The notes beneath the pieces were generated by a model. That model had not been told where the DNA came from. It worked only from the letters and a program-made list of their open reading frames with translations, and made no database searches. Positions 35,701 through 47,700 of a stretch of 64,000 nucleotides of DNA are shown in pieces. Source of the DNA: Apus apus (Eukaryota; Chordata; Aves; Apodiformes; Apodidae); the NCBI RefSeq assembly GCF_020740795.1, contig NC_067300.1, positions 248,001 to 312,000 of the forward strand. The letters are read 5' to 3'. Both the position numbers and the translations under genes were made by a program. Within the stretch, counting starts at the first letter, position 1; the number at the start of each line of letters is the position of its first letter.

Positions 35701-38700
35701 CTGCCGTGGCATTGCCAGCTGTGGCGTTGGCACCAGCCCAGCCAGTGCTGTTGGCAGTGGGTGGTGGGGCCTTGCTGGCACAGGCTCCCTTGGGCAGCAG
35801 CTTGGCCAGTGCCGAGAGGATGTCCACATCGCGGAGAACCTTCTCCATCTCCATCAGGTCCTCCAGGAGGGTGTGGAGGCGGTGCTGGGCAGCTGTGCTG
35901 TTCACTTCATCCAGCTTCAGCTGCAAGGATAAGCAAGCACGGGGCCCTGCTCGCCAGTGGGAGGCGATGAAGGGGGACCCCCCAAGCACTGGTATGTCTG
36001 CCTTCTTGGTTAAGAGATGGAAGCTGTGCCCAGTTGGGCCCTGCACTCTTTGCCATGTATTTGTGGCTATCAGCCAGCAGGAGTGCTGGCAAATGCTGAC
36101 AGAGTCTTGTTGGGGCACATGAGATGTCCCTCAAGCAGTAAAGGGTTGTCCTCTGTAACCACAAGGGACACTATAAGACTTGGGTGGGACAAGGAGTGTG
36201 ACCTCAGAGCCAGTCTTGAGAAGCAGTGTCACCATGGACATTGCCAGTACCAGGGAGTTAAGCCAGTGGGGACACACTGGAGAATGCTAGGGGCAGCCAG
36301 CCCAGTCCAATGGGCACTGTCTGAGCCAGGAGGGGGAATCACCTGGGGTCCTACCATGGGGCTGGGCAGGAGGTGCCCATGTAAGGGATGACCAGGAGAG
36401 GCCAGGCCATGTAACAGAGCCCCCCCCATCCCCACACAGCCTCCAGTGAGCAGGCAGACCCTGCCCAGGACTAGTCCCTGCCCCCCAGCACCTTGCAGCC
36501 CCGCTCTCACCCTGCTGGTGATCTTGGGCGTGTCCATCTGGTCCTGCAGCACAGCAGCCAGCTGGCTGAAGTGCTGCCGGCGGGTGGCCCGGCTGCCGTT
36601 GCAGGCCAGAGCCCGGTACGCCTGCAGCAGTGGCTGCTGCCCGGGGGGCACTCGCAGGAGCCGGTGCAGCCCCCCCCGGGCCCTGCTCGCACGTCAGCTG
36701 CTCCAGCACCGGCCCGGTGAAGAGGACACGCTGTGGGGCAGAGAGCTGTGGGGTGAGCCCTGCCCCGGTGGCACTGCCCACCCTGCTCCACCCCTCCTGA
36801 CACTCACCTCCATCTCGGTGACAAAGGCCTGGGGGCTGTCAGTGGTGGTGGGCACCGGGGCAGTGCCGGCGAGGCCCAGGGCCCGGGAGAGCAGCCGGAG
36901 CAGCGCTGGCCGGCGCGGGGCTGCCGCTGGGTCCCGCAACACCCTATGGATCAGCCCTTCCCGCAAACTCCTCCAGCCACTGGGGAGGCTCTTCTGCAAG
37001 AGGGAGGGGCTGGGACTGAGGTGGCTGCCTGGTGTCCCACTCCATGTGTGTCCCCCAGCATCCGTGAATGGCCCATCCATGGTCTCCATAGGGAGGGGAA
37101 GAGAAGGGGATGTGCAGATGGGGGAGGATGGGTCTCCTGCACCCCACACCCCACCCAGAAGGGAACAATCTCCCCCGTTCCCTCCACAGGCACTGTCCGG
37201 GGGGGTGGAGGCATCATCCATTGCAACGGGAAACTGAGGCACAGGCACTGGTGTGCCTCAAAGTACTGGGGGAACTAGTGGCAGCACCAGGATGGGACCC
37301 AGCCACCCCTGCAGCTGTTCTGGCCACCCAACAGCATCCCATCACATCTGCTCTGCTAAGATGGGACATCCTCAGATCACCCCGTGGTGGGACATGGAGG
37401 GGACGTGGAGGATGAGTTCTGTCCCCCCAGGCTGTAAGTTCCCCACATGCAGCACTGCTCCTCACCTCTAGCTGTGTGATCTTCTCACTGGGGCCAAATT
37501 CATTCCACAGGTCTCTCTCATGGGTCTCATCAGGTACCAAAGGAAAGGAACCAAAAACCAGGTGGTACACCTGCAGCAGGGACAGGAGCACTGCTGAGTG
37601 CACTGGCAGCAGGAGCACCCATTTGCTCAGCAATGCCCCAGCACGAGGGGGAAGGGCAAGATGTGTCCTGGCCAGGGGCCCACTGACTCCCACCCTGCAG
37701 GGCTGGTGGTCAGGGCTCAGTTTGGGTTGAGACGTGCCAATGTGCTAGGGCAGTGTGGACCCCTGCAAAGCCCAGCCCTGCAGTGCTGTGCAGTTACCCA
37801 CCACCCACAAGTCATCACCCACCTCCCGCAGGTTGTCACCCACCTCCTGTGGGTCACCACCCACCTCTCACAGGTCATCACCCACCTCCTTCAGGTCAAT
37901 GGTGGAGCGCAGGAGCAGCTCGGCTGTGCTGTTGGGGAGGGACAGGTTCTGTGTCAGGAAACGGTGCAGCTCACCCTGGTCCTTGGCTGCCCATGCCAGC
38001 GTGAAGCCAGATCCTGGTAAGGAGCAAGGTAAAAGGTTCAGAGCAGCCCACCAGCCTTGAAGACATGGCACAGGTGACCCTGCCCAGCATGCCACAGTGC
38101 GGGACAGTGGCAGGGGGCAGTGGCAGGGGACGGTGGCAGGGCACTGCCACATGCCATCACATCGCTGGGTGTGGCTGGGCATCTCCATCTCTGCCTGCAC
38201 TTGCAGCAGGGCACAGGCAGGACATACCTAGTCGGTTGCTGAAGTGGGTCTCCATGGAGCTGGGCTCGCTGCTGCTGAGGGCCTCCAGGCGCCGGCGCAG
38301 CGACTCCAGCTCCTCCTCCAGCCCCGGATGCTGTGGGTCGAAGAGGCTGCTCTGCTCCACCACCTCGTTGAGATGCTCCAAGAGCTGCGTCACCCTGTGA
38401 GAGCCCAGCACCACCACGGCTTCAGGGACAGAGGAATGGGGAGCACCTACCACAAGTCCTGGGTGGGATGAGCCCTTCGGGTGCACAGGGCTCCTGCCAT
38501 GCAGCACTGCTGCCCCAGGAGCTGCTCTCGCACCAAACCTACCACACCAGGGGTGCAGAGGAGACCCCTAGAGCCTTGAGGTGTCCCTGGGGGCCACTTC
38601 TGTCTCCCTCCCAGTACCCAGGAGCCCAAGGAGGAACAGGCTGAGATGTCTCCCGCACCCCAGGGCCTCAGCACTCTGCACCCAAGCACTGTGGAGGACA

Positions 38701-41700
38701 AGTGTCCCTGGCAGGGCAGTGCCAGGGTGGGAAGGGGCAGGCTGTGCAGGCAGGGGCAGGAAGGCGAGGGCAGAACTCACGTGGAGTTGGAGTACTGCAG
38801 AAAGCCAAACTCGTCGCGCTGGCCGTCGGGGCACAGGGACTGCATGACGGGCAGGATCCCGGCCGAGGTGAGCGGCGCCGCCGTGTAGAAAGCTGGAGCC
38901 AGCAAGAGAGCGCAGGGGGCCAGGGAAGGTGTGGGCAGGGAGAGGGGGGGTCAGGAGGAGCAGAGGAGGAGGCAGGGGAAGCAGTAGGGGAGGCAGGGGC
39001 CACCAGAGAGACAGACACTCAGTTCTAAGAAGTGCGTGCTGGGCCCTGTGAGCCCGGTGGGAGGTTGGTGGCCAAGGGCAGAAGTCTGCAGCTTTCTCAC
39101 CAAGGCTCTCTGAATGGTGGCCTCTTGGGCTGTGGGCAGCTTCTGCCACCATGGCTCCTACCCTCTTGCCCCTGCTTGCTCCCCCCTGGGTGATGGGTCC
39201 CTCCTGCCCCAAGATGATGTCCACTTCTGCCACTTGTCCCATGATGGCCACCAACCTCCCCCAGCCTCTCAGTCCCTCTTGTTAGTAACCTCAGAGGTAC
39301 CGCCATATCTCCAGAGGTAGAGGAGGAGGAAGAATACAACAGGGAAAAGAGAGTTGTAACCTGCAGCTCCCCGACCTCCCAGCCCCCCCTGCCCAGCTAC
39401 CATGATGAGCTGGAAATGGGTAGAAATGGAGACACAGTGGGAGGAGATGGAAGAAATAAGGAGTAGCAATGGGACAGCAAACCTTCCCCTCCCTCTGCCA
39501 GCACTGAGCCTTTCTCCCTGATGGGTCTTTCCACATCCTTCCCCAGGACAAGGCAAGCCAGAAGGGCCCTGCCTGAAGGGGACCACAGGTTGCCTGAGGT
39601 CCCCACAGGCAGGGAGGATGCCCCACGTAGGGACCCTGTGCTTGGCACCCTAGCTGGTGGCCCTGTGGTTAGAGGCAGGTCAGTGCTGTTAGCACGGTAG
39701 TGACAGCCAGGGGCTGGTGAAGATGGGTTTCTTGCAGGGACAAGGAACAGTCAGTCCATGGCAGGGAGGGACGGGTGTAGCATGGGATGGGAGAGACTAG
39801 AGTGGCCATACCATGCTTTGGTGACAAAGCCAGCACATGGGTGGCATCTTGCAGGCCTCCAGGCTCCTAGCAGTGCCACATCCCAGCTTGTTCCAGGTGC
39901 TAGGGGCCAGGACAGGGACCCAGTGGTGGTGCATGGGTGGGAGTTATCTCCAACCCCTTGGGGACCAGCCCAGGAGGGCACACAGGCAAGACTGGGTGAT
40001 CATAGGCCACCACATGGGTGCCAGTGCACAGTAGGGTCTGCCCCAGGAGGGAGGAGATAAGAAGGGGTAGGATAAGCCTCCACCTGGCCTGGAGAGCCCT
40101 CTGCAGCCAAAGGGGCCAGGGACACTGCTACCAGTGGTCCCAGCACCTGAGGAACCTGGCACTGCCAACCCAGTGGGGCCACCACCAGTGCACTGGGAAA
40201 CTACCACAGGCTGGTCCTGGGGAGCAGCCCCTGGGGAGGAGGAGGCAGGGGCCATACTGCACTGCCCAAGCCCATCTTCACCAGCCGCAGAGAAAAGCAA
40301 CTGGGTTACAGAGATGTGGATTAGGCTGGAATAAGTTGATCCAAACTGGGCTCTTTCTCCCCCAGTTATGTAGCCGGCACAGGCAGGGGAAGGGGGGGAG
40401 GCGCCCACCCGCCCCACCGACTTACAGACTGGCACATGCAGTAGAGGCATGGAGGGCAGGTGGGCAGGGGAGATGGTGGAAAAGAAAAAGAAGATGTGAG
40501 CAAAAAGAAAGAAAAACCAAACAAAAAAACCACCACACAACACGGAGCGCATGTCAGAGGCAGGGCAAGAATCAGGGCAGTGCCCACTACTGCCCGCAGC
40601 TGGGCCCGCACTGGCAGCTGGGCTCTCCCTCATTGGCACACGCTGAAACACAGGCTCAGACCAGCATTACATTGGGTCACCACAGCCACCAGCCCCCAGC
40701 ATCTCCCCCTGACCCCACCATGCTCCCACATCAGGGCACCAGCCACAGTGGGTGTCCCACAGGGTGTTGATACCACATGAAGGCCTGGCTCAGCTCCACC
40801 GCCTTTTCCAGGGGCACAGCCTGTGGGCACTGGACCTACAGCCCAGCCAGAGCTCTGGCTGCACAAGTCTGGGAGTCCCCAGCTCCAGGCCTATTGCTTT
40901 GTCACCTTCCCAGAGCCCCACCACAGCCAAGCACAAGGCTCCACATAGTGCATTTCCCCCCCCAGCACCCTGAGGAGCTGTGGACCCCTTCCCAGCACCA
41001 CCCCAGCTGCGCCCTGAGCATTGACAGAACTATGGCTGTCCCAGCCCCACCTAGCTCCAGCTCCTCTTTCCCCCCACTAAATGTCCCTACTGATGGCAGG
41101 CACAGGCTGTTTGGCACTGCCACCACCAGAGGAACCCCCCTACACTGGCACTGTCTCTCTGACTCCTCTGTGCCTGCCCCACCCACCATCAGCTGCAGTC
41201 CCAGCCCAGTGCCATGTCCTGCAAAAGACTCCTCTGAGTCCCCGACAGCTGTCACACACCCCCTCACCTTGACTCCAGGCTGTCCCCAGGGGCCTGGAGC
41301 AGCTCCCCAGAGCCTGGGGGTGTCCCCAAGTGTGGGTGCCCACAACACCACCCTGCTGGCACTCACCTTCCTTCACAGGGATGGTTGGCTTCTTCTGCCG
41401 CAGCCCCAGAAGGATGAAGAAGAGCACCAGGGGGATGAAGATCTCAAAGGCCAGCACCCACTGGGGACAACACAAAGCAGAGGGATTGTGAGGCTTGGGA
41501 ACAGGACTCAGCTGCCAAGGACAAATATGGGCAAGACAGGGGTCCCCAGGGCACCGGTACAGTGCAGCACCATGCCTGCATCTTGCAGGTGGCTGGTGGC
41601 ACTATCACAGCTCAGTCAGAGGCACACGGGTCTCTGGGCAGCTGAGTATCTCCTGCATGTCCCTGCCTGCTCCATCCTGCCTGGGACACCCCAGGACAGG

Positions 41701-44700
41701 AGATGTTACCACAGAGGGATTAACCTCTACTCTAGCAACACAAACAGGGTGCCAGGGCTCAAGCCCAGCCCTGACAGGCCACCACTGCGGGGGCTGCCCA
41801 TGGAAGACAATGCCAAGTCCTCATGGCCGGCAAAGAGCTACAGGCTCCTGTCCTGGCAGCGCTTCACAGCCAGTAGCTGCCCAGCATGATGTCCCCTTGC
41901 CACCCGTGCCACTGCTGGTCCCACTGCAGAGCTATGCAGGGATAGACCCTGACACTGTCAGGGTGAGGTTGAGTTCAGCCAGGCCCTGGCATTAGTTCCA
42001 GCTGGGGGCAGTGGGGGGGGTCCCAGCACCCCTCTGTGCCCTCTCAGAAGGCAACGGCCATGTGGGATTTCCACTGGTGGCATATGGTAAATCACAGCAA
42101 ATCCCAAGAAATCCCTGACCCCAATCGCAGCTCAGGCTGGGCTCCATGCCCAGAGGCTCTGGGGATGGGCATCAGTGCCTTCAGGCAGAGGCAGCAGTGG
42201 CACGCAGCGTGCCCGGCATGCTGCCAGCACAGCTGCTGCCTGTTTGCACTGCTTGCACCCAGGGCACATCATGGCCCCACTGTCTCTGCTGCTGAGTGCA
42301 GGGGAATGACTGCAGGTGGGGAAACTGAGGCACAGGGGGAGGTGAGCCACCCTCAGCTCATTTCAGAGTCAGATCAAACCCTGGGATCTGTTGCCACCAT
42401 GGGCAGGGCAAGCCCCAGCTTTGCTGCCAGGAAGGTGCCTGCTGTGGCACTGGCACCTCCCACCAGGCTCACACACTAGCCCAGTCCCCCACAGTGACCA
42501 GAGGCCAGCAGGATGGGAAAGAGGGGGCTTTAATACAGAAGCATGGAAGGACTCAACTGGCAGCAGGAGATAGGGTCAGGCCATCCTGTCCCCAACAGCC
42601 TCACCTCCACATTGGCTTCACCCAGGGGCTGTAAATGCTCTGCCAGAGAGTCCCAGCAGCCCAGCAAATGGCAGTGAGCAGAGGGACACCCACACCCAGA
42701 CCCCTGCCCCAGATGCAGAACTCCTGTGGGTACCACAGCTGGTAGGGCTGTGGGATGGACACAGCTGCACCCATGGGTGCCTCCAGTGACGCCCTTCCCA
42801 CCCCAAGAGCTGCTGATTTTGGGTGAGGCAGGGATCAGAGAAAGAAGAGCTGGAGGGGATGGTGACAGTAGACACTTCAGGAGCAGTGCCAGGGAATTCC
42901 CATCTGTCCAGCACCACTGGTCCCAGGCACAGCCCCTGGTGTCACCATTTGTGCATTGGTGGGGTGGTAAGGGACACCCCAACCCGCTCTGTCCTGCAAT
43001 CACTGGCTGCCCCTGCCCCCCAGCCTGTTTACCAGGCACACAATCAGCCTCTGTGCCCAGGCGCCTGTGGGACCACCCCCACACACCCACGCTGGGCTGT
43101 ACCAGGCTCCCTTGGGGACTGTTGGGTCCTTGGTGGCATGAGAAGAGACCTGCTGGTTGTTATTTATTTTTTTGAAGTAGGTCATTGACCTTTGGTTATC
43201 TCCTTCTCCAGAGATGTCCCCTCTCCCTGACCCATCCTGCACCTCTGAGCACCCCAGTGGCAGGGCTGGCTGTCCCCCACCACCAGGAGTAATGTGGCAA
43301 TGGACACATGGCAGCAGAGAAGGGCTCATCAGCCCCCCAGTGGGGTGGCACCCAGCAGGGACACCCAACACTGGCACAGCCTAGGGTTGCAGGTGCTACA
43401 CCCAGGGTGGGACATGGGTCCCAGGGGTCCTTATGCCCAGGTGGCTGTGGGGGACAGGAGCAGCTCCTGGGCAGTGACAGAGCTGAGCCAGAGGGATCCC
43501 CCCCATACACATGGATACACAATCCTGGCATACAGTCACCTCAATATGCTGGATAGGCGAGCGGAATGAGGCCACAGGTGCTGCTCAGGTGTGCCTGCCT
43601 GCCCCCCTCACAGTTGGTGAGGCACATGTGTGCTTGTTGGGACCCCAGATTCATCCCTGCCACCACATAGGGGCAGCTGGGTCCTGCCCATCTGCCCAGC
43701 AAGGCAGGCAGAGCTCTGAGGATGCTGGTCCCAGGCATGGGGACACTCAGCTCCCTCGAGCTGGGCCAGCAACTCGACACCTACATCCACCCTCTGCCAG
43801 GCCAGCAGGCAGGAGCAGAGGGCTGTGAGGAGGACGAGCTGGGGTGGGCACCACACGGCCCAAGAATGAGGCAGCACTAGCCAGGGAAACTGGTACACAC
43901 GGCAGGCCAAGAGCACTGACAAACCCCACAGGGCACAGCAAGGGCAAAAAGCCCAGTCTGGCACAGCCTAGGGATAGTGGGGTCCCTGCTGGCAGTGCAG
44001 GACACTGGGGGACATTTTGCGATTGTGAGGAAGCAAGCAGGGACAAAAGGCCAGGAGCTGGGCAGCTGGGCATTGTGCCCAGCCGCTGGACAGCACCAGG
44101 GCAGTCAGGAGATGTGCTGAAGCCAGGGTCAGCAGAGCTGCAGGTGATGTACTTTGGCAGGACAACTCCACTGACATCCTCAGGATGGGGCAGCATGCAC
44201 ACCCCAGCAGCCAAGCCAGGTGTTCCCCACAGGGACAGGCAGGCTGGGCAGACACAGCTCTCTATGTCCATCACCACCACCCAGAAATCTGTTGCATCCA
44301 TCTTGCCCACTCCCCGAAATGCCCTGAAGGCCACACAACTCAGCAGAGGGGCAGCCAGGGGCTGCCAGCAACTCTGCCAAGACCTGGCTGCCCTCGCATT
44401 CCCCTTTGGTCACACTAGTGCAAATTGTGCCCATCATCTCTTGTCCCACTGCCACCTGTCTCCAGAGAAGGGCACATCCCCATGTCTCATACCTTGCCCT
44501 GCCACTCTGGCATGGCAGCCTGGGGACATGCCTCAGCAAAGCTGGAGGAGGATGAAATGCCCACTGGGCTTTGCCAACACCTCTTCTGAGCCCAGACCTG
44601 GGGTGCCAGAGTGGGGAACCCAGCTCTCCCTCATGCCAGCCTTGTGGAGCTGTCAGCTAGGCACCAATGTGGCAGGCCAAGGTGGACGGGCCATCAGCAG

Positions 44701-47700
44701 CACCCTGTCCCAGCTCAGCACTACGACATGGTCAACCTCCCACTGGCACAAAGTGTCCAGCCTGAGAGCAGGTGGGATTGCACCAGCGGCCGCAGCTTAG
44801 AGGAAGGTGCTGGCTGCACCACAGCCTCTTCTCACAGGCAGGGAGGAAGGCAGAGCTCTGCAGGATCTGGTGGCTCATGGCCACCTGCCCTCTGGGTCAC
44901 TGTGGCCACCAATCACATTGCAACAGGTGCCGCATGGCCTCCCTGTAAGCAGGAGTTCACAGGGATGCTGCCTGGCACCAGCACCACCCGGCCAAGCCTG
45001 CCTGTCCCCTCCCCACCTTCTCCATGCCAGCTGCCAATGGTGAGGAGGCAAAGAGCACCCTGAGCAGGGCAGCACCTGCCCCATCGAGTCCTACTGCAGG
45101 ATCCAGCACCAGCTCCCAGGGCAGGGCCTCCCCAGGGCACGGGGCTCTGTCCCCCAGGGACAGTGCCCCAGCACAGGTGCTGCTGCAGCAGGGTCCTGCC
45201 AGCCAGGTGAGTCCCCCCCATACCTCAGATGTCAGTCTTTCTTATTTTGGAGGCATCACGTTCCGCCCCCAGACCCACTCCCACCAGCCAAGGAGGAAGG
45301 GACAGACCTGCCAGGACAAATCTTTTGCGTGGTGGGAGCTTGTTGGCTCTTGGTCAAGGAGCAGAAGACACAAACCTCTCCCTCCACTGCAGGGCCCACA
45401 CCATGAGAGCTCCACCAACATGCTGTGACACTGAAACTGCACCTGGAGCCTCAACTCCTGCTCATCACCCCTCTGAAAGAGCCCTAAACCACCAACACTG
45501 CCCCAGGGCCAAACCAAACTGAGCAGTGCACTTCCATCCCTGGCACTTCAGAGCCAGGAGCTCCTGCTGTGGTCACATTCCTGTCTCAATGCAGGGGCAC
45601 AAAGCGCCAGGGGGAAGGCAGCCAAACACCCCAAGCTGTGCCCGTGGTAACTTTTGAGAGATGACTGGTTTGTTTTACATCCAACATAGGTTTAAACCAG
45701 GAACCAAAAGTCATCTGGGAGCCCATCTCTTAAGACACTCAGCTGAGCTCACCCCCTGCCCCAGCACAGGCAAGGTGACAGGACGGCACAGCCTGCATGG
45801 CCCAGGGCTGCCATCAGCACCCCACGGGACTGCCCATCCTCAGGCACCCACAGCCCTGGCTTCGCTCCACCCAGAACCACCGATGCTGTTCTATTCAGAT
45901 CCTCATGCCTCAAAGAGAATAAGATCCCTGACAAACACAAGAGCAGCCCCCAGACCAGCTCAGCCATGCCAGGTAAAGACCAGTGCTCCCATGGGCTGGA
46001 TAAGAAACCTTACCAAGGCACCATGGGACAGTGCTCAGCCATCACCCTGCCAGGCTGTAGACTTATCCAGTGACAAAGGGGGTTACAGATGCAGGCAATA
46101 TGTACCCTCACACCTCTAAGGCCACCTGGCTTCCCTGTACCCACCACTGCTGCCTCCAAGTAGAGCAGCCAAGCCCCCACAGACAAAGCCTGTCCTGAAA
46201 TCACTGCTGTGCCTCGCTGCAATGCTGCTCCCACAACAGCCCCGGTGCCAGGGATGATGAGGACCCTGCAGGCCACCAGCACTCAGGGGTAGCATAAGCA
46301 ACTGGGCCCAGATCTCTTTAGTCCCAGTACAGAGCCCTGAGTCAAACACAAGGTGTCTGCTCCCCATCTCAACCTGCAGCACCAGGGCTGAGGCACCTAC
46401 CCCATGGCAGCACTCCACAGCACAGAGCTGTGCCACTAGGCAGTTGCCCACAGGGCACTACACTCCTCTGGAGACTGGGAGCAACCCCGACTTCCAATCC
46501 TGCCCAGGCTAAGCCCCAGCAGGAGAGGAGTCTCATGGAGTCTCAGTCCCCCTGTTTGCCACAGCAGGAACAGCCCAGTGGGATATAGAGCCAGTTTTGC
46601 TTGGTGGCCAGGGCAGACCTGTGGTGAGGGATGCACACATGGAGAGCAAGGGATGAGCTGCCAGGGAAGGGCTGGTGTGGCTGGGTTCCTGCATGGGGCC
46701 TGGCTCTGCCCTGGCCAGCCAGTACGAGCAGCTCTGCTCCTGGGCTGCTGGGACAGGGCTGCGCTGCTCACAGAGAGAGCAGGGTGACGTCCCCTGTGCT
46801 GACAGGGAGTGCGAGGTGAATGTGAGACTTGCACGCAGCAGGAGCACAAGGAAGTGAGTGACACGCACATCCTCAGAGCATGACTGCCCTAGGAGCTCTA
46901 CCAAATCCATTCATGACCACCGGCAGCACCCTGGCACACAGCAGGGCCTTCACATGCCCCATCATCATGCAGCATTGCTGAGGGGGTGAGGAGGTGCTGG
47001 TCCTTCCCCTGCCACTCTGCCTGCAGCAAGCAGGGCACTCCAGTGATTGTCCCTGCACATGAGGGTGACAGGACCTGTGTTTCTTGTCCTCCTCGAGCAC
47101 AGCTCCCTGCACGGCACCCCTACACTGCCTGCAGGGCTGGGAGAGTCAGGGAGAAATAGGTCCCTGAAAGACACACTTACCCCCAGTCTGTTACCCAACC
47201 AGCCACAGCAGCCAGGTCCAGGTCAGTTGCCAAGGGCTGATGGATGCCAGGCTGTACCTGTACCAGCCAGGTCGCTCTCACAGGCAGGGATCTGTGGCAA
47301 AACTAGTGCCAGGCAGCCACTTGCAGTAGTCACACAGCTCTTCTTGGGGCAAAGAACAGGGATGACTCAGCTGAAGAGCAACATCCCCCTCAATCATTTT
47401 GGGAGCACCTGGGCTGACCTTTTAGCAGGGGGCCTTTAGCAGGGCCTGCAACACAGGCCTCAGTCCAGTTCATGACCTCCCCTGCCTGTCCCAGATGGTC
47501 TCCGGTGCTCCAGCTGTTGTGACAGAGCAGGGCCTGATGCCGGCGGGCTGCTGGTGAGGGAAAGCAGGCAGGATCAGGCCTGCAGGATATTTACGAGGGG
47601 GAAGAGGAGAGAGATTGCCAGCTTGGGAGCAGCAGTTTGTTACCCTCCCCCACCCTCTAAAAATAACCAGCTCCGGGAGCCCAGCGCACCCATCCCCCTA

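Noticed and set aside
37796-37885. Tandem array as a CRISPR-like or satellite array
   Set aside because: The units have no unique spacers, only four in-register copies, and overlap an exon boundary; it is a small local tandem duplication in a bird intron.
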